DNA from: JAWXUD01 sp044432945
GTDB lineage: Bacteria > Cyanobacteriota > Vampirovibrionia > Gastranaerophilales > Gastranaerophilaceae
Assembly (NCBI GenBank): GCA_044432945.1
Contig: JAWXUD010000028.1
Location: 1 to 21,677 of the forward strand
Length of the DNA: 21,677 bases
Direction: 5' to 3'
Shown here: piece after piece, positions 1-5,727 of the stretch
Layout of the letters: each line of letters opens with the position of its first letter
Position numbering within the stretch: the first letter of the stretch is position 1
Translations under genes and position numbers: made by a program
Notes under the pieces: generated by a model
The model's input: the letters and a program-made list of their open reading frames with translations, nothing else
Database searches by the model: none
Told to the model about the DNA's origin: nothing

Positions 1-203
1 TTTTTGTCACCCTGAACTTGCGGATTTTCGGTAGGGTGAGAGAAGCGAACCCGTTTGTTCGAGTGGGACGTTACTCCCACGAGAACCCGAATAATCCAAG
101 ATGGTTTCAGCATCTCATCACCGTTAAATTTTTCGACTATGCTATTCCGAAATAAATTCGGAATGACGTTGCTTTGTATAAATTCTTCTTTGATTTTAAA
201 CAT
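1..203 (-). CDS. 5' end of an unknown gene, reading frame running through the palindromic element (partial)
   Basis: An ATG at 203 on the minus strand is preceded, 5 nt upstream, by a strong GGAGG site, and the frame stays open to the window edge (67 codons). Only the first 11-12 codons (MFKIKEEFIQSN) look like ordinary coding sequence. The remainder, beginning VIPNLFRNS, is the translation of the palindromic element. The gene may therefore carry an in-frame insertion of the element, as Rickettsia palindromic elements do, or be broken by it. The product cannot be named. It diverges from the Xre-type gene at 281 and shares its control region. Confidence 0.35.
   Translation of the reverse strand, partial: MFKIKEEFIQSNVIPNLFRNSIVEKFNGDEMLKPSWIIRVLVGVTSHSNKRVRFSHPTENPQVQGDK
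6..167. repeat. Palindromic MITE/REP-like intergenic element
   Basis: The segment is packed with inverted repeats: TCACCCT (7-13) pairs with AGGGTGA (33-39), GTGGGA (63-68) with TCCCAC (75-80), and ATTCCGAA (144-151) with TTCGGAAT (157-164). GAACCCG is repeated directly at 47-53 and 83-89. The two ends form an imperfect terminal inverted repeat of the type GTCA..C.GAA.TT. The segment looks richer in G+C than the neighbouring intergenic DNA. This architecture resembles dispersed non-autonomous palindromic elements. No second copy lies in the window, so repeat status is inferred from structure, and the exact boundaries are uncertain by several bases. Confidence 0.55.
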
Positions 204-228
204 ATAAACCTCCAATCCTTTCTTGTTT

Positions 229-248
229 TTATCCCTTACACGGGATAA
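229..248. promoter_or_regulatory. Candidate operator dyad between divergent genes
   Basis: TTATCCC (229-235) and GGGATAA (242-248) form a perfect 7-bp inverted repeat with a 6-bp spacer. It lies between a leftward start at 203 and the Xre-type regulator at 281, and overlaps the expected -35 zone of the rightward promoter. A dimeric HTH repressor could use it to control both genes. The link to the regulator is inference from position only. Confidence 0.35.
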
Positions 249-251
249 CGC

Positions 252-279
252 AATATGATATTAGCATTAAAATTGTTAA
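252..279 (-). promoter_or_regulatory. Weak candidate promoter for the leftward gene
   Basis: On the minus strand TTAACA (274-279) and CATATT (252-257) are separated by 16 bp. Transcription would begin near 245, inside the 229-248 dyad, about 40 nt before the GGAGG-preceded ATG at 203. Both hexamers are imperfect and the region is AT-rich, so this is a tentative call. Confidence 0.25.
268..273 (+). promoter_or_regulatory. -10-like hexamer of a possibly leaderless transcript for the gene at 281
   Basis: TAAAAT is followed by 7 nt and then the ATG at 281, which would put the start codon at about +2. No Shine-Dalgarno sequence precedes the gene. The -35 position (245-250) matches the consensus poorly and overlaps the dyad, which would suit a repressible promoter. 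Confidence 0.35.
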
Positions 280-280
280 A

Positions 281-544
281 ATGCAAGAGAATGAAAAAAA
301 ATTATCGAATATAGTTGCAAAAATTCTTGTTGATATAAGAAAATCTCACAACAAGAGTTTAAATCTTTTTTGTAATGAATATTCTATTCCTACATCGACA
401 TTGAATAATTTAGAATTAAGTAAAACAAGTATAAAATTGTATACATTGATAAAAATTCTAAGAGCCTATAATTATAGTCTTGTTGATTTTGTGTCAGAAA
501 TAGAGAGTGCGTTACCAGAAAATTTTTTGATGCCCGAAGAATGA
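281..544 (+). CDS. Small Xre-type helix-turn-helix regulator
   Basis: The 87-residue protein looks like a lone Cro/C1-type DNA-binding domain. Residues about 10-70 contain the expected order of helices: IVAKILVDIRKSHNKS, then FCNEYSIPTSTLNNLE (turn and recognition helix, with the family-like S-T-L-x-N-L-E), then the LIKILRAYNYSLVDFV segment that closes the fold. There is no effector or dimerisation domain beyond a short acidic tail. It probably acts as a cytoplasmic transcriptional repressor, perhaps of itself and the divergent gene, because a 7-bp dyad overlaps its likely promoter. There is no ribosome-binding site; the start sits 7 nt after a -10-like hexamer. An antitoxin role was considered, but no toxin-like partner lies beside it on the right. 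Confidence 0.7.
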   Translation: MQENEKKLSNIVAKILVDIRKSHNKSLNLFCNEYSIPTSTLNNLELSKTSIKLYTLIKILRAYNYSLVDFVSEIESALPENFLMPEE

Positions 545-552
545 AAACTTAA

Positions 553-573
553 TTTTGCGTTTATGACGCAAAA
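553..573 (+). other. Short hairpin after the Xre-type gene
   Basis: TTTTGCGT (553-560) and ACGCAAAA (566-573) form an 8-bp stem with a 5-nt loop, 9 bases after the stop codon of the regulator gene. It is not followed by a T-run on either strand, so it does not qualify as a standard intrinsic terminator. It may act as an mRNA 3' stabiliser. The rest of 545-668 shows nothing clear. Confidence 0.35.
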
Positions 574-668
574 AATTAATTGAAAAAATAAAGTTTTGTA
601 AAAATTATATCTAGCTATCAAAAAAAAATATTCAGGGATTTTGTTATTAATCTGGAAACTAATTTGAA

Positions 669-2228
669 ATGATAAAGCCCGTAAATCAAATAAAAACTAA
701 TTTGTTAAGCCAAGCAATTTCTAAAAAATTGCAGGATAATTCTACAAATAAAAATGGGCAAATTCAGACAGAGCCGACAAGAACGAGTATTTTTTATATA
801 AATGATTTTCATGGCAAATCATTGAACATGGAACGTGCGGTGAGTGTGTCTAGGGTTTTTGATTCTTTTGAGCCATCACAAAAAACTGATAAGTTAAAGC
901 TTTCATCTGGTGATATTATGATTGGTGAGGATTTAGCATATAACAAAGTCGCAGCTGAGGCACAAAGGGCGATGGGGATTATGGCGTCAACTATGGGCAA
1001 CCATGAATTTGACACCACAAATGATATTAATAAATTAATCCCAAGTGTGGGGTATGAATTGGTTTCTTGTAATATTCAAATCAACCCTGATAACCCCCTA
1101 AGTAATAGGATTAAGCCATCGTTTATCCAAGAGGTAGATGGCAATAAATACGGTATCATTGGGATTTCGCCAGTTGATTTGTTGTCAAGGATTAAGCATG
1201 GTACGGTTTTTAACCAGTTGAAAGTTGATGATATTGAAGAAACTATCGATAACGTTCAACAAGAAGTAAAGCATTTGCAGTCACAAGGGGTTAATAAAAT
1301 ATTTTTACTATCGCATGTCGGTTATGATTATGATAAAAAGATTGCAAAAGAAACGAATGGCATTGATGTTATTTTAGGTGGGCATTCGCATCACATGTTA
1401 AAAGGTGTAAAACCTGATGTGAATTTGTTTAAATCGAATAAAGATGAACCTGTTGTTATCACTCAAGCAGGGCGTGATGGCAACAATTTAGGGATTTTGA
1501 ACGTTGAATTTGATAAAAATGGTATTATGACAAAAATTCAAAATAATATTGTAAATACGTTTGGATTTAGGCGTGATGGAGTTGTTAAAAAAGTATTTGA
1601 AAACATTTTAGGCAAACCACAAGTTGTCGGGAGAATAAATTCTGCACCGATGCCTCAGGAAAATGTGTTAACAGAACCAAGGGCGCATGCTAATTTTATA
1701 ACGGATTGTATAAAAGAAATGCATGGTACTGATATCGCAATAGTCGGCGCACCAACTATTAGAGGGTATTTTGCTGAAGGTGAGATTGATACTCGAATGA
1801 TAGAGGACTTGTCACCGTTTAAGAATAAATTGGTTATCGCTCAATATAATGAGGAAGAAATTGTTAAAGCTCTGAAAACTGGTGCAGAATCAGAGGTTAA
1901 TCGCTATAACAAGCCAGGCTTGTTACATGTTTCTGGTATGACTTATACTGTTTCAAAAGATGGTAAGCTTGTTGATTTGAATTTTATCGATAAAAATGGG
2001 GATAAACAGCCGATTGATATAGACAATCCTGATAAAAATAAAACTTATCGTGTTGCTACTACAGATTATTATGCAAGTGGAGAAGACGGATTTTATACTT
2101 TAAACAAAATTGAAGAGGCTGAACAGATTTTTGATTATGATCTTTGTAAGTGTGTAGAAAATTATTTCTTGACGCATAAAGAACCAGTCGATATTGTTGA
2201 TGATGGTAGGATTAAAATTGTAGCATAG
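669..2228 (+). CDS. 5'-nucleotidase / cyclic phosphodiesterase family protein (UshA-like), no signal peptide
   Basis: The 519-residue protein has both UshA-family domains. The N-terminal metallophosphatase carries the dimetal motifs in order: NDFHG (D46, H48), SSGD (D82), GNHEFD (N111, H112), LSHVG (H216) and GGHSHH (H239, H241). The C-terminal 5'-nucleotidase domain contains GAPTIRGYF, LSPFKNKL and the substrate-pocket-like ASGEDGFYTL. Relatives hydrolyse nucleotides, nucleotide sugars or cyclic nucleotides, usually in the periplasm or on the surface. Here the first 40 residues are polar and Lys/Asn/Gln-rich with no hydrophobic segment, so either the enzyme is cytoplasmic or it leaves by a non-Sec route. 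No good ribosome-binding site is visible (a GGA lies 12 nt upstream). The precise substrate cannot be told from sequence. It precedes prfB by 39 bases, but prfB appears to have its own promoter. Confidence 0.85.
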   Translation: MIKPVNQIKTNLLSQAISKKLQDNSTNKNGQIQTEPTRTSIFYINDFHGKSLNMERAVSVSRVFDSFEPSQKTDKLKLSSGDIMIGEDLAYNKVAAEAQRAMGIMASTMGNHEFDTTNDINKLIPSVGYELVSCNIQINPDNPLSNRIKPSFIQEVDGNKYGIIGISPVDLLSRIKHGTVFNQLKVDDIEETIDNVQQEVKHLQSQGVNKIFLLSHVGYDYDKKIAKETNGIDVILGGHSHHMLKGVKPDVNLFKSNKDEPVVITQAGRDGNNLGILNVEFDKNGIMTKIQNNIVNTFGFRRDGVVKKVFENILGKPQVVGRINSAPMPQENVLTEPRAHANFITDCIKEMHGTDIAIVGAPTIRGYFAEGEIDTRMIEDLSPFKNKLVIAQYNEEEIVKALKTGAESEVNRYNKPGLLHVSGMTYTVSKDGKLVDLNFIDKNGDKQPIDIDNPDKNKTYRVATTDYYASGEDGFYTLNKIEEAEQIFDYDLCKCVENYFLTHKEPVDIVDDGRIKIVA

Positions 2229-2233
2229 GTGCG

Positions 2234-2261
2234 TTGAGCAAATTTATGTTTGTTATAAAAT
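2234..2261 (+). promoter_or_regulatory. Promoter of prfB, probably giving a near-leaderless mRNA
   Basis: TTGAGC (2234-2239) is followed by 16 bp and TAAAAT (2256-2261); the overlapping TATAAA (2254-2259) is preceded by TGT, an extended -10. Only 6-8 nt separate the hexamer from the ATG at 2268, so the transcript would start at or next to the start codon. No Shine-Dalgarno sequence is present. Confidence 0.5.
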
Positions 2262-2267
2262 AGATTT

Positions 2268-3351
2268 ATGGATATAGAAATTAAGCAACAAATAAATAAT
2301 TTATCAAGTCGTTTTGAATTGATTAAGGAGTGTCTTTGACCCTAGTAAGTTAGTGGTCGAGTTGGAAGATTTAGAGATGCAAATGCAAGCACCAGAGATA
2401 TGGAACGACCAGCGAAAAGTTTCAAAATTAGGTGCGATGATAAAAGAGATTAAAGAAAACTTAGAATTTGTTAAAAGTTGTCAAAATACTTTAGACGATG
2501 CAAGTGTATCGTTAGAATTGGGCGAGGTTGAACTTATTGAAGAGAGTGCAAGATCGCTTCAGGAATTACAAAATTTATTAGATAAGTTTGAGATTAAGCA
2601 AATGCTTAGCGGTGAATATGATGAAGCAGATGCGATATTGACAATTAATGCTGGAGCTGGTGGGACAGATGCACAGGATTGGGCGTCAATGCTTTTAAGA
2701 ATGTTTTATCGTTGGGCTGAGGCTAAGGGGTATAAAGTAGATTTGTTAGACAAGCTTGATGGAGAAGAAGCTGGGATTAAGTCAGCAACGATTAAAATCG
2801 CTGGCAAATTTGCGTTTGGTTATGCGAAAGCTGAAAAAGGGGTTCATCGTCTGGTCAGGATTTCACCTTTTAACGCTAATGGTAAACGTCAAACAAGTTT
2901 TGCTTCATTAGAAGTTTCGCCAATAATAGAAGATTTTGAAAAAAATATTGAAATACCAGCTGATGAATTAGAAATTGGTACGATGCGTGCAGGTGGTGCT
3001 GGTGGTCAAAATGTTAATAAGGTTGAAACAGCAGTTAGGATTTTGCACAAACCAACAGGAATCGTTGTAAAATGTCAGCAGGAGCGTTCGCAGTTGCAAA
3101 ATAAAGCGAATGCAATGCAGATTTTAGCATCGAAACTTTTAGCGATAAGACAATCAGAGCATGAAAAGAAACTTTCTGAATTGAAAGGTGAAAATGTTGA
3201 TATAAATTTTGGTTCACAAATTCGTTCTTATGTGTTTCACCCCTATAAAATGGTAAAAGACCATAGGACTGGTTTTGAGATGGGTAATGTTGATGCGGTT
3301 ATGGACGGTGAATTAGATGGATTTATCGAAGCGTTTTTAAGGGCTAGATAG
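2268..3351 (+). CDS. prfB: Peptide chain release factor 2, with programmed +1 frameshift
   Basis: RF2 recognises UGA and UAA and triggers peptide release on the ribosome. Translation starts at 2268 (MDIEIKQQINNLSSRFELIK), meets an in-frame TGA at 2337-2339, and must shift +1 at CTT-TGA-C to continue at 2338. The joined product is 360 residues, close to the usual 365. After the join the protein has the RF2 anticodon tripeptide SPF (about 199-201) and the catalytic GGQ (about 245-247, in AGGAGGQNVNK). The frameshift site has the textbook layout: an AAGGAG (2325-2330), 3 nt (TGT), then CTT TGA C. This makes RF2 synthesis depend inversely on RF2 level. A GTG at 2353 is only an apparent start in the second frame. 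Confidence 0.97.
2325..2340 (+). promoter_or_regulatory. prfB: prfB programmed frameshift site
   Basis: AAGGAG pairs with the 16S rRNA 3' end inside the elongating ribosome; three bases later CTT TGA C provides the slippery Leu codon and the slowly read UGA stop. The spacing of exactly 3 nt between the SD-like element and CTT is the one known from E. coli prfB. The site shows that TGA is a stop codon in this organism. Confidence 0.95.
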
Positions 3352-3411
3352 CTCTTAATGCCTCAAGGCGAGGGTGGAAAAATTGTGAAGATTACCTGTT
3401 TACATAATAAT

Positions 3412-3443
3412 AAAGCGGTTTTGATAAATCAAAACCGCTTTTT
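3412..3443. terminator. Strong intrinsic terminator after prfB, probably bidirectional
   Basis: AAAGCGGTTTTGAT (3412-3425) and ATCAAAACCGCTTT (3428-3441) are perfect reverse complements and are followed by more T residues. It stops prfB transcription. Because the A-run on the left becomes a T-run on the minus strand, it can also end the convergent gene at 3463-3903. Practical loop size is 4-8 nt after opening the top pairs. Confidence 0.9.
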
Positions 3444-3462
3444 ATATTTTAAAAAGAACTAA

Positions 3463-3903
3463 TTAAGCTTTGTCGCTTTTGTTTTTGTCAGCGATACCTT
3501 TTACTAAGCCAACTGTTGCTAAAGCTGCAGCACCATACATAGCGTATTTTTTACCAACTTTAGTTGTCATTTCGCCAATAGCTGATTTTGCTGTTTTGAA
3601 TTTATCTTTTAATTTTGGAACAGCATCGTCAGCAACTGCTTTTAATTTTTTGCCATCAAATAATTCAGCTAAATCTGCTTTTTTAGCAGTTTCTCCTAAT
3701 TCTTTAAGAGTTTTTTTCTCAGGTTCAACTTCAACTTTTGCTACTGTTCTAACGAATTCATCGTTTATTTTGCCTTCTTTGTCTAAATGTGGAGTTGTAA
3801 GATATTTACCAACGCCATAACCCGCTGCACCACCAACAACAGCACCACCAATCATGTTTGGAAGTACTCTACTTTTTTGTTCATTGTTAACATTACTTAC
3901 CAT
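3463..3903 (-). CDS. Unrecognised small protein with N-terminal glycine zipper
   Basis: I do not recognise this 146-residue protein. The start is taken as the ATG at 3903, which has AAAGGA about 10 nt upstream; a GTG nine codons earlier lacks such a site. After a polar N-terminus, residues 18-34 (IGGAVVGGAAGYGVGKY) place glycines at 20, 24, 28 and 32, a perfect GxxxGxxxGxxxG glycine zipper. A charged, Lys/Glu-rich middle (about 40-115) follows, then a second small-residue hydrophobic stretch near the C-terminus (YAMYGAAALATVGLVKGIA). No Sec signal peptide is evident. Glycine zippers of this kind occur in membrane-associating proteins, so a membrane-bound or self-assembling protein with two helices is plausible. 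It has its own promoter region and a shared strong terminator, suggesting a monocistronic gene. Confidence 0.8.
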   Translation of the reverse strand: MVSNVNNEQKSRVLPNMIGGAVVGGAAGYGVGKYLTTPHLDKEGKINDEFVRTVAKVEVEPEKKTLKELGETAKKADLAELFDGKKLKAVADDAVPKLKDKFKTAKSAIGEMTTKVGKKYAMYGAAALATVGLVKGIADKNKSDKA

Positions 3904-4220
3904 GTTCTTTTTCCTTTCGTTGTAACACACTTATCTAATCTATATTTTTTATTTTATATGGTATCTAAAAAGCAAAAATTAATTAATTTGCTATTTTAAT
4001 GCAAGCATGTAAAGAAATTGTTACATTTAGTCCTTTTTTCTTTATATAACTCTATTATAAACACTTTAGTTATTATAAAAAGAAACATGAATTTTGTCAA
4101 AGTGTAACGATTTTTATACATCTAAAACTATAGATGAGTTTAAAATTTTCGTCTGTTTAGTCGATGTGAGAAAAATTATATCCGCTACAATGTAATAGTA
4201 ATGAAATATTGGGTGGGTAG
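3904..4220. other. Divergent control region of 317 bases between the glycine-zipper gene and the sigma factor
   Basis: No convincing additional gene is present apart from a possible 7-codon leader at 4201. On the minus side TATAAA (3953-3958) could serve as -10 of the glycine-zipper gene, with a leader of about 40 nt holding its ribosome-binding site. Two inverted repeats stand out: ATGTAA/TTACAT (4007-4012, 4021-4026) and CATCTA/TAGATG (4119-4124, 4131-4136). TTGTCA (4094-4099) and TATACA (4115-4120) are 15 bp apart, a suboptimal sigma-70 pair. A sigma-28-like pattern lies at 4141-4167. The region is very AT-rich, so short matches are weak evidence. Confidence 0.5.
4141..4167 (+). promoter_or_regulatory. 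Candidate FliA/sigma-28-type promoter upstream of the FliA-family gene
   Basis: TAAA (4141-4144), exactly 15 bp, then GTCGATGT (4160-4167), compared with the enterobacterial sigma-28 consensus TAAA-N15-GCCGATAA. The CGAT core and the spacing match; three of eight -10 positions differ. Transcription would begin around 4174-4180, giving autoregulation of the sigma gene. One match in AT-rich DNA is suggestive only. Confidence 0.25.
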
Positions 4221-4224
4221 ATGA
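4201..4224 (+). CDS. Possible 7-codon leader peptide overlapping the sigma-factor start
   Basis: ATG at 4201 opens a reading frame MKYWVGR whose TGA (4222-4224) overlaps the sigma-factor ATG (4221) as ATGA, the usual geometry for translational coupling. A GGGTGGG inside the leader could act as the ribosome-binding site for the sigma gene itself. TACAAT (4186-4191) lies 9 nt upstream. Such a short frame can arise by chance. Confidence 0.2.
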   Translation: MKYWVGR

Positions 4225-5048
4225 GTCAGGGTTTCGATTTTACATCGTATAACAATATAAAGCGTTTAGAGCAAGAAGAGCTTGTGTTGCTTTGGGAAAA
4301 ATATTTTGCTGACAAAAATGATAAAGTTACTCGTGATGCCTTGATAGTTCAATATATTTATTTAATCCGTTATGCGGTTAGTCGTGTCAAGGTAACTTTG
4401 CCAGCTACAATTTCGTTAGAAGATATTGCGGGTTATGGCGTTGAGGGCTTGATGAATGCTATTGAGCGTTATTCGCCTCAAAAGAACACTCGTTTTGAAA
4501 CTTATGCGTTGATAAGAATTCGTGGTGCAATATTAGATAGAATTCGTGCTCAAGATTTTTTGCCGAGAAGCGTTCGTGAAAAATTAAAAAAGATAAAAGC
4601 TGTTCAAGAGGGGTTGAAGCAAGAATTGGGTAGAATGCCAACTACACGTGAAGTGGCTGATGCCGTTGATATGGACCCTGATAAGGTTACTCAATTGCTA
4701 TCTGATGATATGAGCATGACGTCAATTTATGAAAAAAGAGGTAGTAGTGAAGATAGTGTTGAAATAATCGATACTATTCAGGATACTAAAAAATTAAACC
4801 CGCAAGAGCAAATGGAAGAAAAAAATGTTAAAGAGGGATTGGAAAAAGCTTTAAAAAGATTGCCAGAGAGAGAACGAATTATCATGGTTTTGTATTATCA
4901 AGAGAACATGACTTTAAAAGAAATCGGTTCGACTTTGGGAATGTCAGAATCTCGTGTTTGTCAGCTTCATGCTCAAAGTATTGTTAAATTGAAAAATATC
5001 CTTAGTGAAACTCGTGTTTCTAGACTTAATCAAAGTATTATTGCTTAG
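4221..5048 (+). CDS. RNA polymerase sigma factor, FliA/WhiG (sigma-28) class
   Basis: The 275-residue protein directs RNA polymerase to a specialised promoter set. Region 2 (about 38-112) contains SLEDIAGYGVEGLMNAIERY and the class signature RFETYALIRIRGAILDRIR, followed by QDFLPRS, all typical of FliA/WhiG/SigF-like group 3 factors. Region 3 (about 115-170) includes GRMPTTREVADAVDMD, and region 4 (about 205-260) the helix-turn-helix MTLKEIGSTLGMSESRVCQLH. No anti-sigma gene is adjacent. The gene is followed, convergently, by a MotB/OmpA-domain gene; no flagellar genes otherwise appear. The ribosome-binding site is a weak G-rich stretch (GGGTGGGT). The regulon (motility, surface or stress genes) cannot be decided from the window. 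Confidence 0.92.
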   Translation: MSQGFDFTSYNNIKRLEQEELVLLWEKYFADKNDKVTRDALIVQYIYLIRYAVSRVKVTLPATISLEDIAGYGVEGLMNAIERYSPQKNTRFETYALIRIRGAILDRIRAQDFLPRSVREKLKKIKAVQEGLKQELGRMPTTREVADAVDMDPDKVTQLLSDDMSMTSIYEKRGSSEDSVEIIDTIQDTKKLNPQEQMEEKNVKEGLEKALKRLPERERIIMVLYYQENMTLKEIGSTLGMSESRVCQLHAQSIVKLKNILSETRVSRLNQSIIA

Positions 5049-5093
5049 TTTTTGGTGTTGTAATTAAGTTTGTTCAGTTTTAAGTTGTGAAAT

Positions 5094-5663
5094 TTATCTT
5101 TCGGTTTCGTATTCAAGAATTACGATATCAATTCGGCTGTCCATCTTTGAGGTTCTTGCTACGTTTTCTTTAAACGGCATTATTTCGCCAAACCCTAGTG
5201 CGAAAATCCTTCTGGAATTGAGTTTGCCACAATCGATTAGGTATTGTGCGATGTTACCAGCTCTGGTTATGGAGAGTTCCCAATCGTATTGGTAGTCACT
5301 ATTTTCTGGGATTTTGTCTTCTGTGTGGTCTTCTATTACGCAATCATTTGATATTTTTTTTAATTGCTCGGCGATTAGGTTTAAAATCAGGTATGAATTT
5401 TCTTTTAATTCGTCTTGTCCGACTTCAAAAAAGATTCTTTCATCAAAGCTCATAATCAAACCTCGTGGGACTTTTGTAAAAATTATCCCATGTTCGAGGT
5501 TGACTTTTTGCTTAAACATTTCTTCTAATCTATCGACTTTAGGTTGATAGCTAGAGATTATATAAATATTTTTCATGTCAAAACTTTTGGCTTGTGCAGT
5601 ATTTTTGCAAGCGAGCATGCTCAAACAAGATATGGATATTATTAAAATTTTAGACAGACGCAT
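5094..5663 (-). CDS. Exported MotB/OmpA C-terminal-domain protein (peptidoglycan-binding type)
   Basis: The 189-residue protein begins with a hydrophobic signal segment (ILIISISCLSMLAC). Cleavage may be of lipoprotein type at C19 (MLAC, an imperfect lipobox) or by signal peptidase I after AQA (residue 25). Residues about 68-185 match the MotB-type OmpA domain: GLIMSFDERIFFEVGQDELK, an EDHTED segment (111-116), YDWELSITRAG (R134), then GFGEIMPF and SRIDIVI. In relatives the GHTD aspartate and this arginine contact diaminopimelate; here the position reads HTE. It lacks the MotB N-terminal proton-channel helix context, so it is probably a periplasmic anchor and not a stator. The start has no good ribosome-binding site, and the gene follows the M16-fold gene by 64 bases on the same strand. 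Confidence 0.78.
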   Translation of the reverse strand: MRLSKILIISISCLSMLACKNTAQAKSFDMKNIYIISSYQPKVDRLEEMFKQKVNLEHGIIFTKVPRGLIMSFDERIFFEVGQDELKENSYLILNLIAEQLKKISNDCVIEDHTEDKIPENSDYQYDWELSITRAGNIAQYLIDCGKLNSRRIFALGFGEIMPFKENVARTSKMDSRIDIVILEYETER

Positions 5664-5727
5664 TTTAATAATTATTCATTAAAATATGAAACTTTGAATT
5701 GCCTATTGAGTTATAAGTAGTGCTATT

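Noticed and set aside
281..544. Antitoxin of a toxin-antitoxin pair
   Set aside because: No small toxin-like gene is adjacent on the right, and the left neighbour is cut off and obscured by the palindromic element.
553..573. Intrinsic terminator after the Xre-type gene
   Set aside because: The hairpin is real but no T-run follows on either strand.
2353..3351. prfB read as a 332-residue gene starting at GTG 2353
   Set aside because: It omits the N-terminus; the upstream ATG plus the CTT-TGA-C shift site gives a full-length RF2.
3470..3820. A 116-codon open frame on the plus strand opposite the glycine-zipper gene
   Set aside because: The minus-strand frame has a ribosome-binding site, promoter-like sequence and ordinary composition; the plus frame has no start signals.
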